Source of the DNA: Microbacterium sp. p3-SID336
GTDB taxonomy: Bacteria > Actinomycetota > Actinomycetes > Actinomycetales > Microbacteriaceae
Direction of reading: 5' to 3'
NCBI RefSeq assembly: GCF_025143365.1
Contig: NZ_JALXPE010000003.1
Location: 1-64,000 of the forward strand
Length of the DNA: 64,000 bases
Made by a program: the position numbers and the translations under genes. Shown here piece after piece: positions 49,181 to 59,079 of the stretch. Positions within the stretch are counted from its first letter, which is position 1. Each line of letters opens with the position of its first letter. The notes below the pieces were generated by a model, which searched no databases, was not told the origin of the DNA, and saw only the letters and a list, made by a program, of their open reading frames with translations.

Positions 49181-50892
49181 CCACTGTGCTGATCGCCAAC
49201 CGGGGGGAGATCGCCGTCCGCGTGATGCGCGCCTGCGCCGAGGCGGGGTACGTCTCGGTCGCCGTGTACGCGGATCAGGATGCGGATGCCCTGCACGTGC
49301 GTCTCGCGGACGAGGCCGTGGCCCTCGGCGGCGACACCGCGGCGGACACGTACCTGTCGATCGAGGCGCTGATCGAGGCGGCGCGACGGAGCGGCGCCGA
49401 TGCGGTGCACCCCGGCTACGGCTTCCTGTCGGAGAGTGCGGCGTTCGCACGTGCGGTGGAGGACGCGGGTCTCGTGTGGATCGGACCCTCGCCGGAGAGC
49501 ATCGACGCACTCGGCGACAAGATGACGGCCCGTCGCATCGCCCAGCGCGTTGGCGCGCCCCTCGCCGCCGGCACCGACGAGCCGCTGTCCGGCCCGGAGC
49601 AGGCCGTGGCCTTCGCGGAGGAGCACGGCTTGCCCATCGCGATCAAGGCCGCGTTCGGCGGCGGCGGGCGCGGACTCAAGGTCGTGCGGGAGCTGTCCGA
49701 GGTCGGGGCGGCATTCGAGGCGGCGACGCGCGAGGCCGTGGCGGCCTTCGGTCGCGGCGAGTGCTTCGTGGAGCGGTTCCTGGAGCGCCCGCGGCACATC
49801 GAGGTGCAGGTGCTCGGGGACGGACGCGGCGGTGTGGTCGTGGTGGGCGACCGTGACTGCTCGATGCAGCGCCGCAACCAGAAGCTCATCGAGGAGGCTC
49901 CGGCGCCCGGACTCACAGCGGCCCAGCGCGAGCAGTTCCATGACGCGGCGCGGGCGATCTGCGCCGAGGTGCAGTACCGCGGCGCCGGCACCGTGGAGTT
50001 CCTGCTCGCGGCCGACGGCACGATCTCGTTCCTGGAGGTGAACACGCGCCTCCAGGTGGAGCACCCGGTGACGGAGCAGGTCACCGGCACCGATCTGGTG
50101 CGCGAGCAGTTCCGCATCGCGTTCGGCGAGGGGCCGTCCTTCACCGAGACCCCGACCCCGCTCGGTCACGCGTTCGAGTTCCGCATCAATGCGGAGGACC
50201 CGGGCCGCGGATTCCTGCCGAGCCCGGGCCGCGTCGACGTGCTGCGCGTGCCCGGAGGCCCCGGCGTGCGCTGGGACAGCGGCATCGAGGCGGGAGACAC
50301 CGTGCAGCCCGCGTTCGACTCGATGATCGCGAAGCTCATCGTGCACGCGGAGTCGCGGGATGCGGCGCTCGTCCGGGCGCGTCGGGCGCTGCGCGAGCTG
50401 TCGGTCGAGGGGCCGGCCACCGTGATCCCGTTCGACCTCCGCGCGATCGACGACCCGGCCTTCGCGACCGCGACCTTCGCCGTGCACACCCAGTGGATCG
50501 AGACGACGCTGCTCCCGGCGCTCGAGTCCCAGGCGCGGCCGGCGGTCGCCCCGACCTCCGGACTGCAGCGGTTCTCGGTGGAGATCGACGGCCGCCGCGT
50601 CGTGCTCGGCCTCCCCGCGGAGCTGCTGGCGGGCATCGGCCGGTCGGCGGGGGAGGTCGCGGCGCCCGTCTCTGCGACGGACCCCGCGGAGCTCCGCGTC
50701 CCCGCGCCGGGCACGCTCGTGCGGTGGCTCGTCGACGACGGCGCGGCAGTGGCCGAGGGAGAGCCGGTGGCCGTCCTCGACGCGATGAAGATGGAGACCA
50801 CGGTCGGCGCGCACCGTGCCGGCACCCTCGCCCGCGGCGCCGACACCGGCAGCGTCCTCTCCGCCGACGCCCTCCTCGCGACGATCGCCTGA
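49177..50892 (+). CDS. Biotin carboxylase-biotin carboxyl carrier protein fusion
   Basis: A 571-residue AccC-like biotin carboxylase with a C-terminal carrier domain. ATP-grasp motifs are [31 protein letters not shown] and [16 protein letters not shown]; the biotinyl Lys538 is in [13 protein letters not shown]. It resembles the AccA3-type alpha subunits of actinobacterial acyl-CoA carboxylases, but no acyl-CoA carboxyltransferase gene is near; instead it is co-translated with PxpB-PxpC, whose domains equal the carboxyltransferase part of urea carboxylase. A role in carboxylating 5-oxoproline or another lactam is an inference. Confidence 0.94.
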   Translation: MTTVLIANRGEIAVRVMRACAEAGYVSVAVYADQDADALHVRLADEAVALGGDTAADTYLSIEALIEAARRSGADAVHPGYGFLSESAAFARAVEDAGLVWIGPSPESIDALGDKMTARRIAQRVGAPLAAGTDEPLSGPEQAVAFAEEHGLPIAIKAAFGGGGRGLKVVRELSEVGAAFEAATREAVAAFGRGECFVERFLERPRHIEVQVLGDGRGGVVVVGDRDCSMQRRNQKLIEEAPAPGLTAAQREQFHDAARAICAEVQYRGAGTVEFLLAADGTISFLEVNTRLQVEHPVTEQVTGTDLVREQFRIAFGEGPSFTETPTPLGHAFEFRINAEDPGRGFLPSPGRVDVLRVPGGPGVRWDSGIEAGDTVQPAFDSMIAKLIVHAESRDAALVRARRALRELSVEGPATVIPFDLRAIDDPAFATATFAVHTQWIETTLLPALESQARPAVAPTSGLQRFSVEIDGRRVVLGLPAELLAGIGRSAGEVAAPVSATDPAELRVPAPGTLVRWLVDDGAAVAEGEPVAVLDAMKMETTVGAHRAGTLARGADTGSVLSADALLATIA

Positions 50893-50906
50893 GCCGCGGG
50901 ACGGGG

Positions 50907-52262
50907 TCAGGTGGGGTCGCCGCCCAGCGGCCCTACCGGCTCCAGCGGCTTCGGATCGTCGGCGCCGGTCTTGCGGGCGCGGGCGATGAGGTTGCCCAGG
51001 TGATAGATGAGCAGCGCGGCGACCGTGCCGAGCACGATGCCGCCGAATGCGAAGTCGCCCAGCTGCATCGAGAACCCGGCGATGCCGATCACGAGGGACA
51101 CCGCGGCCGTGTACTGGTTGACCGGGCGGGAGAAGTCCACGCGGCTGTCGACCCAGATCTTGATGCCGATGATGCCGATCAGCCCGTAGAGCGCGGTGGT
51201 CGCGCCGCCCAGCACCCCGGCCGGGATCGAGTTGAACACCTCACCGACCTTCGGGGAGAACGCGAGCAGGATCGCGAACAGGCCGGCCACCCAGTAGACG
51301 GCGGTCGAGTACACGCGGGTCGCGGCCATGACACCGATGTTCTCGCCGTAGGTCGTGGTGCCGGAGCCGCCGAAGCCGCCCGCGATCGTGGTGGCGACAC
51401 CGTCGGCGATCAGGGCGCGGCCGGTGTGCTTGTTGATGGACGGGTCCTCCGTCATCGTGGCGACTCCGCGCACGTGGCCGACGTTCTCCGCGATCAGCAC
51501 GAGCACGACGGGCAGGAACATCGCGATGGTGGACCAGGTGCCCGGCTCGACGAAGTCGGGGAGCTGGAAGTGCGGCAGGCCGATCCAGGGAGCCTCGGCG
51601 ATCAGCTCGGCGGGCGTCTTGTCGCCGCGGAGTGCGTTGGGCACGTCGAACGAGCCGTTGAACGCGGCCCAGACGAAGCCGACCGCGACGCCGAGGAAGA
51701 TCGAGATGCGACCGAGGAAGCCGCGGAACAGCACCGCGAACAGGATGATCGCGACGAGAGTGATGGTGGCCGTCACCGGGTCCAGCGCGAAGTTGTTCCA
51801 GGCGGTGGGCGCGAGGTTGAAGCCGATCAGGGCGACGATGGCGCCGGCGACGACCGGGGGCATCAGGGCGTCCACCCAGCGCAGCCCGGCGAACTGCACG
51901 ACGAGGCCGACGATGGTGAGCAGCACGCCGACCGCGACGACGCCCGCGAGCGCGGAGCCCGTGCCGCCCGCGGCGACGGCGGCCGTGATGGGGGCGATGA
52001 ACGCGAAGGAGCTGCCGAGGTAGCTGGGCAGCTGATTCTTCGTGATGAGCAGGAAGAGCAGGGTGCCGAGACCGCTGAACAGCAGCGTGGTCGACACGGG
52101 AAAGCCGGTGAGTGTCGGCACCAGGAAGGTGGCGCCGAACATGGCGACCACGTGCTGCGCGCCGATGGCGATGGTCGCGGGCCAGCTCAGGCGCTCCTCG
52201 GGGGTGACGACGGTGCCGGGGGCGACCGTGCGGCCGTTTCCGTGCAGCTTCCACAAAGCCAT
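50907..52262 (-). CDS. uraA: Uracil/xanthine permease (NCS2 family)
   Basis: A 451-residue nucleobase permease with fourteen expected helices. Motifs are IGAQHVVAMFGATFLVP, SSFAFIAPI, the substrate-binding FAGLRWVDALMPPVVAGAIV and the Gly/Thr-rich GGFGGSGTTTYGENIGVMA of helix 10. The start ATG follows CTGAGGAGCCCGC with a 5' leader of about 50 nt from TAGTGT on the minus strand. Uracil is the likely substrate because of the UraA-like spacing of these motifs. It is convergent with the biotin carboxylase gene and divergent from vapBC. Confidence 0.92.
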   Translation of the reverse strand: MALWKLHGNGRTVAPGTVVTPEERLSWPATIAIGAQHVVAMFGATFLVPTLTGFPVSTTLLFSGLGTLLFLLITKNQLPSYLGSSFAFIAPITAAVAAGGTGSALAGVVAVGVLLTIVGLVVQFAGLRWVDALMPPVVAGAIVALIGFNLAPTAWNNFALDPVTATITLVAIILFAVLFRGFLGRISIFLGVAVGFVWAAFNGSFDVPNALRGDKTPAELIAEAPWIGLPHFQLPDFVEPGTWSTIAMFLPVVLVLIAENVGHVRGVATMTEDPSINKHTGRALIADGVATTIAGGFGGSGTTTYGENIGVMAATRVYSTAVYWVAGLFAILLAFSPKVGEVFNSIPAGVLGGATTALYGLIGIIGIKIWVDSRVDFSRPVNQYTAAVSLVIGIAGFSMQLGDFAFGGIVLGTVAALLIYHLGNLIARARKTGADDPKPLEPVGPLGGDPT

Positions 52263-52375
52263 GCGGGCTCCTCAGGGGTTCGGGATCGGGGCGGAGTGCT
52301 GGAGCAACACTACCGATTCCTGAGTTTTCCCTGAGCGCCGGAATCGAGGGTAGACGCGGCCGTAGAATGGTAGAC

Positions 52376-52639
52376 GTGAGCCTGAACATCAAGAACGAGA
52401 CCACCCATGAGCTGGTGCGGCGCCTCGCGGAACTCACGGGCCAGAGTCAGACGGGCGCCGTGGAAGACGCGGTGCGTCGTCGCCTCGCGGAGCTGGAGCA
52501 CGATCGTGAGGCGGAGGTCGCGCGCAAGCTGGCGGCGATCGAGGCCGTGGTCGCGCGTTTCCAGGCACTGCCCGTCATCGGCCCGAGCTACGAGGAGATC
52601 ATGGAGGAGATGTACGACGAGCAGGGCCTCCCGCGTTGA
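52376..52639 (+). CDS. vapB: VapB-family antitoxin
   Basis: An 87-residue antitoxin of the Rv0623/PSK type. The start region MSLNIKNETTHELVRRLAELTG and the T-G-AVEDAVRRRLAELE ribbon-helix segment are DNA-binding; the C-terminal acidic stretch EEIMEEMYDEQGLPR neutralises the toxin. The GTG at 52376 is 7 nt after TAGAAT, so the mRNA is leaderless; the in-frame ATG at 52367 would fall inside that -10. Three GTAGAM repeats (52350, 52362, 52370) lie in the promoter and may be operator subsites. It overlaps the toxin start by TTGA. Confidence 0.92.
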   Translation: MSLNIKNETTHELVRRLAELTGQSQTGAVEDAVRRRLAELEHDREAEVARKLAAIEAVVARFQALPVIGPSYEEIMEEMYDEQGLPR

Positions 52640-53025
52640 TCGTCGATACATCAGCGCTGATGGCCATTCTCAAGCGCGAGCCCGAGGCGGAGAGCTTCGC
52701 TCTGCTTATGACGCGCGAGTCGGTGGCCCTCTCCGCCGCCACTTTGACCGAGGCGTACATCGTCGCGGGCGTGCAGGTGGGAGCGCCAGCGCTGGCCGAA
52801 GTCGATGCGCTGCTTTGGAGCGCGGACGCTGAGGTCATCCCGGTCGATGAAGCCCAGGCGCGGCTCGCCGGCGATGCGTACCTTCGGTTCGGCCGCGGCT
52901 CGGGCAGCCGCGCGCGCCTCAACTACGGCGACTGCTTCTCCTACGCACTCGCGATCAGTCGCGATCAGCCGCTGCTGTTCAAGGGAGACGACTTCGCCCA
53001 CACCGACGTGCGGCGGGTGGAGTAG
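52636..53025 (+). CDS. vapC: VapC-family PIN-domain ribonuclease toxin
   Basis: A 129-residue PIN-domain RNase. The Mg2+ site acids Asp4 (IVDTSAL), Glu39 (LTEAYIV), Asp99 (NYGDCFSYALA) and Asp118 (FKGDDFAHTDV) are all present, so the toxin should be active. It starts with TTG overlapping the antitoxin stop. The pair is a chromosomal toxin-antitoxin module between uraA and purC. Confidence 0.94.
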   Translation: MIVDTSALMAILKREPEAESFALLMTRESVALSAATLTEAYIVAGVQVGAPALAEVDALLWSADAEVIPVDEAQARLAGDAYLRFGRGSGSRARLNYGDCFSYALAISRDQPLLFKGDDFAHTDVRRVE

Positions 53026-53040
53026 GAGGCGACGGGAGCG

Positions 53041-53916
53041 TCAGGCGCCGAGGCGGTCGATGAGCTCGCGGTAGCGCGCGGTGGTGCGGGCGACGACGTC
53101 ATCGGGCAGCGCGGGCGGCTCGCCCTGCCTGTCCCAGTTCGCGGCGAGCCAGTCGCGCACGATCTGCTTGTCGAAGCTCGCCATGCGCTCCGCCGGCGTC
53201 GTCCCGGTGCGCCACGACTCGGCGTCCCAGTAGCGCGAGGAGTCGCTCGTGAGCACCTCGTCGGCGAGACGCAGCACGCCGTCGGCGTCGACCCCGAACT
53301 CGAACTTCGTGTCGGCGAGGATCAGGCCCTTGTCCTCCGCGATCGCGGCGGCGCGGGCGTAGACGGCCAGTGAGGTGTCGCGCAGCTCCGCGGCGCGTTC
53401 GGCCCCGACGAGCTCGACGACGCGGTCATACGTGATGTTCTCGTCGTGCTCGCCCAGAGGGGCCTTGTAGGCGGGGGTGAACAGCGGCTCCGGCAGACGG
53501 TCGCCGTTGTGCAGGCCCTCGGGCAGCGCGATGCCGCACACCGTGCCGTGCTCCTGGTACTCGGCCCACCCGGAGCCCGTGATGTAGCCGCGCACGACGC
53601 ATTCGATCGGCAGCATCTCCAACGACTGGGCGAGCATCGCACGGTCGGCGACCTCGGCGGGGAGCTCGCCGTCCGCGAGGTGGTTCGGCACGTCGAGCTG
53701 TGCGAACCACCAGCGGCTGAGCCGTGTGAGCAGCGCGCCCTTGTCGGTGATGCCGGGGGAGAGCACGACGTCGAACGCGCTGACACGGTCGGACGCGACG
53801 ACGAGGATGCGGGTGTCGGCCGGGTCCTCCGAGGCGTAGAGGTCGCGGACCTTGCCGGAGTAGAGGTGTCGCCATCCGGTGATGCTCGGCGCGGGGGCTG
53901 CGGAAGGTGTGCTCAC
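53041..53916 (-). CDS. purC: SAICAR synthetase
   Basis: A 291-residue phosphoribosylaminoimidazole-succinocarboxamide synthase, making SAICAR from CAIR, aspartate and ATP. Signatures are YSGKVRDLYA, VVASDRVSAFDVVLSPGITDKG, PIECVVRGYITGSGWAEY and ILADTKFEFGVD. GTG is the start; GATAAT on the minus strand lies 6 nt before it (leaderless). It is divergent from padR. Confidence 0.97.
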   Translation of the reverse strand: MSTPSAAPAPSITGWRHLYSGKVRDLYASEDPADTRILVVASDRVSAFDVVLSPGITDKGALLTRLSRWWFAQLDVPNHLADGELPAEVADRAMLAQSLEMLPIECVVRGYITGSGWAEYQEHGTVCGIALPEGLHNGDRLPEPLFTPAYKAPLGEHDENITYDRVVELVGAERAAELRDTSLAVYARAAAIAEDKGLILADTKFEFGVDADGVLRLADEVLTSDSSRYWDAESWRTGTTPAERMASFDKQIVRDWLAANWDRQGEPPALPDDVVARTTARYRELIDRLGA

Positions 53917-53995
53917 CCGCCCATTATCCCGGTCCCCGTCGCGTCGCCCGCACAGAAGTCAAGGGGGGCGCTTGCCGCCCGGGCCCACGGAGGCG

Positions 53996-54013
53996 TATAG
54001 TCCACGTGGACTA
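53996..54013 (+). promoter_or_regulatory. padR promoter and palindromic operator
   Basis: TATAGT (53996-54001) is the likely -10 and overlaps the perfect 16-bp palindrome TAGTCCACGTGGACTA (53998-54013). The dyad covers the expected start point, so PadR binding would repress padR and the downstream exporter. Confidence 0.8.
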
Positions 54014-54026
54014 ATCGAGGTGGAGC

Positions 54027-54653
54027 ATGGCGAAGGACCCGGTGACCACCCTCACGCCGCTGGGCGTGATGGTGCTCGCGCTGCTGCGCGAGGGCGACAT
54101 GCACCCCTACGAGATGGTGCGCCTGCTGCGCGCACGACACGACGACCGGCTGATCGCCGTCACGAACGGCACGCTCTACCACACGGTCGCCCGGCTCCAG
54201 AGGGCCGGGCTGCTGGAGGAGGTCGGCATCGACCGAGACGGCAACCGGCCGGAGCGCACGACCTACACGCTCACGGACGACGGGCGCGAGGCCGTGCTCG
54301 CCTGGGTGCGCCGCGAGCTCCCGCGCATCGATCGCGAGACCGACGCCCGTGTCGCACTCGCCGAGGCGCACAACCTCGATCGCGACGACGTGATCGGCCT
54401 GCTGCGCGAGCGTCGCACGGCCCTCACCGACTCGCACACCCTGCACCGCGACGGGCTGCACAAGGCTCACCGCAAGGGCGTCCCCGCCCAGGTCCTCGTC
54501 GAGGTCGAGCGCCAGGAGGCGCTGCTCGCCGCGGAGCTGCGGTGGCTCGACTCCCTGCTCACCCGGCTCGACGGCGGCACCCTCTCGTGGGGACCCGACG
54601 CGTTCGACCACTCCGACCGCTACCTCGCTCAGCGAAAGGCCGCACAGCAATGA
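54027..54653 (+). CDS. PadR-family transcriptional repressor
   Basis: A 208-residue PadR regulator. The winged helix has TPLGVMVLALLREGDMHPYEM and NGTLYHTVARLQRAGLLEEV with the wing RPERTTYTLTDDGREAV; the C-terminal helical dimerisation domain follows (Vir_Act_alpha_C type). GAGGTGGAGC precedes the ATG. It overlaps the DHA2 exporter gene by ATGA. The usual arrangement is drug-relieved repression of the exporter. Confidence 0.95.
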   Translation: MAKDPVTTLTPLGVMVLALLREGDMHPYEMVRLLRARHDDRLIAVTNGTLYHTVARLQRAGLLEEVGIDRDGNRPERTTYTLTDDGREAVLAWVRRELPRIDRETDARVALAEAHNLDRDDVIGLLRERRTALTDSHTLHRDGLHKAHRKGVPAQVLVEVERQEALLAAELRWLDSLLTRLDGGTLSWGPDAFDHSDRYLAQRKAAQQ

Positions 54654-56197
54654 CCGAATCCCGCCAGACCGCAGGGCCGCAGACCGGTCCGTTCGCTGCC
54701 GGTCATGCGCCCAAGAGCCCGTGGCCGGCGCTCTGGGCGCTCGTCATCGGCTTCTTCATGATCCTCGTCGACACCACGATCGTCTCGGTCGCGAACCCCG
54801 CCATCAAGGCCGCGCTCGACCCGGAGACGAACAACCTCGACAATGTCGTGTGGGTGACCAGCGCCTACCTGCTCGCCTACGCCGTGCCCCTGCTCATCAC
54901 CGGGCGGCTCGGCGATCGCTTCGGCCCGAAGAACATCTACCTGATCGGGCTCGCCGTGTTCACACTCGCGTCGCTCTGGTGCGGTCTGTCGACCACGCTG
55001 GAGGGACTCATCGCGGCGCGTGCGGTGCAGGGGCTCGGTGCCGCGTTCATGACGCCGCAGACCATGGCCGTCATCACCCGCACCTTCCCGCCCGAGCGCC
55101 GTGGCGCCGCGATGGGGCTGTGGGGAGCCACGGCGGGTGTCGCCACTCTGGTCGGCCCCCTCGCCGGTGGCCTGCTGGTGGACGGCTTGGGCTGGGAGTG
55201 GATCTTCTTCGTCAACCTTCCGGTCGGCGTCGTGGCGTTCGTGCTCGCCTGGGTGCTCGTGCCGCGCCTGAAGACGCACCCGCACCGCTTCGACCTGGTG
55301 GGCGTGGTGCTCAGCGCCGTCGCGCTGTTCCTGCTCGTGTTCGGGCTGCAGGAGGGGGAGAAGTTCGACTGGGGTGTGATCTGGGGACCCATCTCGGTGT
55401 GGGGCCTGATCATCGCCGGGCTCGTGGTGATGGCGCTGTTCATCGTGCAGCAGGCGCGGACCCGGAGCGAACCGCTCGTGCCCCTCGCCCTGTTCCGCGA
55501 CCGCAACTTCTCCGGGGCGAACGTCGCGATCGCCGCGGTCGGGTTCACCGTCACGAGCATGTCCCTGCCGATGATGTTCTTCCTGCAGACCGCGCGCGGG
55601 CTCACGCCGACCGAGGCCGCGATGCTGCTCATCCCGATGGCGGTGCTCTCGGGTGTGCTCGCGCCGGTGGCCGGCAAGATCCTCGACCGGGTCGATCCGC
55701 GGCTCATCCTGATCCCCGGTCTGCTCTGCGTCGGCGGTGCGCTGCTGTGGTACTCGGCACTGACCACGATGGACACGCCGATCCTGATGTTCCTGCTGCC
55801 GTCCGCGCTGATGGGCATCGGCAACGCGGGCATGTGGGGCCCTCTCGCGACGACCGCCACGCGCAAGCTGCCGCCGCGCCAGGCGGGCGCGGGCGCCGGC
55901 ATCTACAACACCACGAGGACCATCGGCTCCGTGATCGGCTCGGCGTCGATCGCCGCGTTCATGCAGTCGCGTCTGGAGGCGAACCTCCCGGGACTGGCCG
56001 AGGCGCCGGCGGGTGTCGGCGGCGGCGGATCCCTTCCGCCTCAGGTCGCCGAGGGGTTCGCCGCCGGCATGGCGCAGGCCCTCCTGCTCCCGGCCGCGGT
56101 GATCGTGGTCGCCCTGATCGCCGCGCTCTTCCTCGGTCGCTACGACCGCGCGGGGGAGCAGACGCAGCAGACCACGCCCGCGGCGCCGACCGCCTGA
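54650..56197 (+). CDS. DHA2-family MFS multidrug exporter (EmrB/QacA type)
   Basis: A 515-residue MFS exporter with fourteen helices. Motifs: MILVDTTIVSVANPAIKAAL (motif D1), ITGRLGDRFGPKNIYLIGL (motif A) and GLWGATAGVATLVGPLAGGLLVD (antiporter motif C). The substrate is not predictable. It forms a coupled operon with padR and has no terminator before the convergent small gene, only 3 bases beyond its stop. Confidence 0.94.
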   Translation: MTESRQTAGPQTGPFAAGHAPKSPWPALWALVIGFFMILVDTTIVSVANPAIKAALDPETNNLDNVVWVTSAYLLAYAVPLLITGRLGDRFGPKNIYLIGLAVFTLASLWCGLSTTLEGLIAARAVQGLGAAFMTPQTMAVITRTFPPERRGAAMGLWGATAGVATLVGPLAGGLLVDGLGWEWIFFVNLPVGVVAFVLAWVLVPRLKTHPHRFDLVGVVLSAVALFLLVFGLQEGEKFDWGVIWGPISVWGLIIAGLVVMALFIVQQARTRSEPLVPLALFRDRNFSGANVAIAAVGFTVTSMSLPMMFFLQTARGLTPTEAAMLLIPMAVLSGVLAPVAGKILDRVDPRLILIPGLLCVGGALLWYSALTTMDTPILMFLLPSALMGIGNAGMWGPLATTATRKLPPRQAGAGAGIYNTTRTIGSVIGSASIAAFMQSRLEANLPGLAEAPAGVGGGGSLPPQVAEGFAAGMAQALLLPAAVIVVALIAALFLGRYDRAGEQTQQTTPAAPTA

Positions 56198-56200
56198 GCG

Positions 56201-56512
56201 TCAGCGCAGGGCGAGCTGGATCCTCCGGCTGAGCCGGTCAGCCGCCCTGCGCACGCCCAGCGTGGGAGTGCGCCCGCTCGCCCTGCCCTCCAGCACGATC
56301 CGCACGTCCGACCCCGCCCCGACGGGGGCCGCGACCACGCGCACGCGCTGCCGCTCGGCGAAGACGGCACCGCGCCGCGTGAAGACGACGCTCCGCTCGT
56401 CGGTCACCGGCCCCTCGCTGCCGGCGGCCCTCGCGCCGATGCGCCGGACCGCATCGAGGACCGATGCGGTGCCCTCCGTGGTGTAGAAACTCGTGTGCGC
56501 CGTCGCACGCAT
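56201..56512 (-). CDS. Hypothetical 103-residue protein
   Basis: I do not recognise this protein. It starts MRATAHTSFYTTEGTASVLDAVRR and contains a beta-rich middle (RSVVFTRRGAVFAERQRVRVVAAPVG) followed by a basic helix (LGVRRAADRLSRRIQLALR; only partly quoted). GGGGAG lies before the ATG, and longer upstream extension is not supported. No signal peptide or membrane helix is visible. It is convergent with the MFS gene and divergent from the glutamine transporter. Confidence 0.7.
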   Translation of the reverse strand: MRATAHTSFYTTEGTASVLDAVRRIGARAAGSEGPVTDERSVVFTRRGAVFAERQRVRVVAAPVGAGSDVRIVLEGRASGRTPTLGVRRAADRLSRRIQLALR

Positions 56513-56721
56513 GACGGACTCCCCCTGGTGTCTCGATCCCTTCACGGGACCCTCCCGCCCCGTCCGGTCCCACTGGAGAGACGGGGAGAGGGGCCGTTCA
56601 TTACGCGAGTGCGGCCGACTTCGCCAGCGTCCCCGGTGCGTGCTCAGCGGATGCCCAGGGTTAGGGTGGATGGTCGGCGGCCGCCGGGTCGCCCCTTCCG
56701 ACCCCTCGAGGAGCACTCGTC

Positions 56722-58200
56722 GTGAGCCGAAATCCATCCTCCGCGGTGAGCCGCCTGCGCCGGTTCGGGCGCACCGCCGGCGCGACCGCGCTCGCCGCCT
56801 TCATCGCCGTCGGCGCTCTCCTCGTCGGGGCGGCGCCCGCGTCCGCCGAGGGCGAGACCTATGTGATCGGCACCGACACCACCTTCGCGCCGTTCGAGTT
56901 CACGAACGAGAGCGGCGACCTGGTCGGCATCGACATGGACCTGCTGCGTGCGATCGCCGAGGATCAGGGCTTCGAGGTGGAGATCCGCCAGCTGGGCTTC
57001 GACGCCGCCGTCCAGGCTCTCCAGTCGAACCAGGTCGACGCGGTCATGGCCGGCATGTCCATCACCGACGAGCGCAAGCAGACGTTCGACTTCAGCGACC
57101 CGTACTTCACCAGCGGTGTGCAGCTCGGCGTGCTCGAGTCCAGCGACATCGAGTCCCTCGACGACCTCGACGGCAAGACCGTGGCGGTGAAGACCGGCAC
57201 CCAGGGCCAGACCTTCGCCGAGGAGAACCAGGAGGAGTACGGCTTCCGCATCACCCCGTACCAGGACACCACGGACATGGTGGACGCGGTCAAGGCCGGG
57301 CAGGCCGTCGGGTACTTCGAGGACTTCCCCGTCCTCGCCTACGGCATCCAGCAGGGCTCGGGCTTCCGTCTCGTCGGAGACCCCGCGCTCGGCGGCGAGT
57401 ACGGCTTCGCGGTGAACAAGGGCCAGAACGGCGAGCTCCTGGAGATGTTCAACGCCGGGCTCGCCAATCTGCAGGACTCCGGCGAGTACGAGGAGATCGT
57501 CGACACCTACCTCGCCGCGGGCGACGACGCCGGTGAGGCGCAGCCCACCGACATCATCTCGGTCGCGGTGAAGTACTGGCCCGCCCTCATGCAGGGTCTC
57601 TGGCTCACGATCCTTGCGACGATCGTCGCGGTGGTCGCGGCCTTCATCCTCGGCGTCATCTTCGGCTTCGGGCGGATCTCGAAGTTCGCGCCGTTCCGCT
57701 GGATCGCGACCGCCTACGTGTACGTCTTCCGCGGAACGCCGATCCTGATCCAGGCCTTCTTCGTGTTCTTCGCCATCCCGCAGCTGATCCCCGACCTCAA
57801 GTTCGACCCGTTCGTGGCCGGAGCGATCACGCTGTCGCTGAACACCGGCGCCTACATGACGGAGATCATCCGCGGCGGCATCCAGGCGGTCGACCCCGGC
57901 CAGGCGGAGGCGTCGCGCTCGCTCGGCCTGAGCCACTGGAAGACGATGCGGAAGGTCGTGCTGCCGCAGGCGTTCCGGATCATGATCCCGTCGTTCGTGA
58001 ACCAGGGCATCATCACGCTGAAGGACACCTCGCTCATCAGCGTCATCGGTCTCGCCGAGCTGACCTTCGTCTCGCGCCAGATCATCGCCTCGACGTATCT
58101 CTCGGCACAGGTGCTGACGATCGTCGCCATCATCTACTTCGTCGTGATCACGCTGCTGACGCTGCTCGCGAACCGCCTCGAGAGGAAGGCCAACGCATGA
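56722..58200 (+). CDS. Glutamine-type amino acid ABC transporter, substrate-binding-permease fusion
   Basis: A 492-residue fusion of a secreted family 3 solute-binding domain and a HisM-type permease. A signal peptide with [20 protein letters not shown] precedes [40 protein letters not shown] and the C-terminal hinge of the binding domain; from about residue 275 comes the permease with [15 protein letters not shown] and the EAA loop [19 protein letters not shown]. The layout resembles the GlnPQ systems. AGGAGCACTCGTC precedes the GTG. It overlaps the ATPase gene by ATGA. Glutamine or another polar amino acid is likely. Confidence 0.93.
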   Translation: MSRNPSSAVSRLRRFGRTAGATALAAFIAVGALLVGAAPASAEGETYVIGTDTTFAPFEFTNESGDLVGIDMDLLRAIAEDQGFEVEIRQLGFDAAVQALQSNQVDAVMAGMSITDERKQTFDFSDPYFTSGVQLGVLESSDIESLDDLDGKTVAVKTGTQGQTFAEENQEEYGFRITPYQDTTDMVDAVKAGQAVGYFEDFPVLAYGIQQGSGFRLVGDPALGGEYGFAVNKGQNGELLEMFNAGLANLQDSGEYEEIVDTYLAAGDDAGEAQPTDIISVAVKYWPALMQGLWLTILATIVAVVAAFILGVIFGFGRISKFAPFRWIATAYVYVFRGTPILIQAFFVFFAIPQLIPDLKFDPFVAGAITLSLNTGAYMTEIIRGGIQAVDPGQAEASRSLGLSHWKTMRKVVLPQAFRIMIPSFVNQGIITLKDTSLISVIGLAELTFVSRQIIASTYLSAQVLTIVAIIYFVVITLLTLLANRLERKANA

Positions 58201-58925
58201 GCAAGATCGAGGTCAGGGACCTGCACAAGTCCTTCGGCGACAACGAGGTGCTCCAGGGCATCGACCTCACGGTCGCGGACGGCGAGGTCGTCGCCGTCAT
58301 CGGCCCCTCCGGCTCCGGCAAGTCGACGCTGCTGCGCTGCCTCAACAAGCTGGAGGAGCCCACCTCGGGCCATGTCATCGTCGACGGCGTCGACCTCACC
58401 GACAAGAGCGTGAAGCTCGACGAGGTGCGCCAGCGCATCGGCATGGTGTTCCAGCACTTCAACCTGTTCCCGCACATGACCGTGCTGGAGAACATCACGC
58501 TGGCTCCCGTCGAGCTGGGGCGCATGACCAAGGCGCAGGCGCGCGAGCGGGCGCTCGCCCTGCTGGAGCGGGTGGGGCTGCAGGAGAAGGCCGATGCCAA
58601 GCCCGCATCGCTCTCGGGCGGGCAGAAGCAGCGCGTCGCGATCGCCCGCGCGCTCGCCATGGACCCCGAGATCATGCTGTTCGACGAGGCCACGAGCGCC
58701 CTCGACCCCGAGATGGTCGGCGAGGTGCTCCAGGTGATCCGCGACCTCGCCGAGGGCGGCATGACCATGGTGCTGGTGACGCATGAGATGGGCTTCGCCC
58801 GCGAGGTCTCCGACCGCACGGTGTTCATGGACGGCGGCGTGGTCGTCGAGGAGGCGGCGCCCGCCGAGCTGTTCGGCGCCCCCAAGAACGAGCGCCTGCA
58901 GGACTTCCTGTCGAAGGTGCTCTGA
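58197..58925 (+). CDS. glnQ: Polar amino acid ABC transporter ATP-binding protein
   Basis: A 242-residue ATPase of the GlnQ/HisP group. Walker [11 protein letters not shown]-loop [15 protein letters not shown], signature [16 protein letters not shown], Walker [15 protein letters not shown] and the switch in [13 protein letters not shown] are intact. It pairs with the upstream binding-protein-permease fusion to form the whole importer in two genes. A good hairpin terminator follows 60 bases after the stop. Confidence 0.94.
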   Translation: MSKIEVRDLHKSFGDNEVLQGIDLTVADGEVVAVIGPSGSGKSTLLRCLNKLEEPTSGHVIVDGVDLTDKSVKLDEVRQRIGMVFQHFNLFPHMTVLENITLAPVELGRMTKAQARERALALLERVGLQEKADAKPASLSGGQKQRVAIARALAMDPEIMLFDEATSALDPEMVGEVLQVIRDLAEGGMTMVLVTHEMGFAREVSDRTVFMDGGVVVEEAAPAELFGAPKNERLQDFLSKVL

Positions 58926-58984
58926 CCTCGACGACGCTCTGAGGTCGGGATGCGTCGACGCGGCAGACGCTCCTCTGCATCTCA

Positions 58985-59021
58985 CGAAGACCCACCTCCC
59001 TCGCCGGACGGTGGGTCTTCG
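58985..59021 (+). terminator. Terminator of the glutamine transporter operon
   Basis: A perfect 12-bp stem (CGAAGACCCACC / GGTGGGTCTTCG; 58985-58996 with 59010-59021) and a 13-nt loop, 60 bases beyond the glnQ-like stop. Confidence 0.85.
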
Positions 59022-59079
59022 AGCGTTGGCGATCATCTTGAGTAGCGTGTTACACGTCACAATGACTGAAGGAGATCAC

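Noticed and set aside
49177..50892. Alpha subunit of acetyl- or propionyl-CoA carboxylase
   Set aside because: Domains fit, but there is no carboxyltransferase beta subunit nearby and the gene is coupled to pxpBC; a shared housekeeping role is not excluded.
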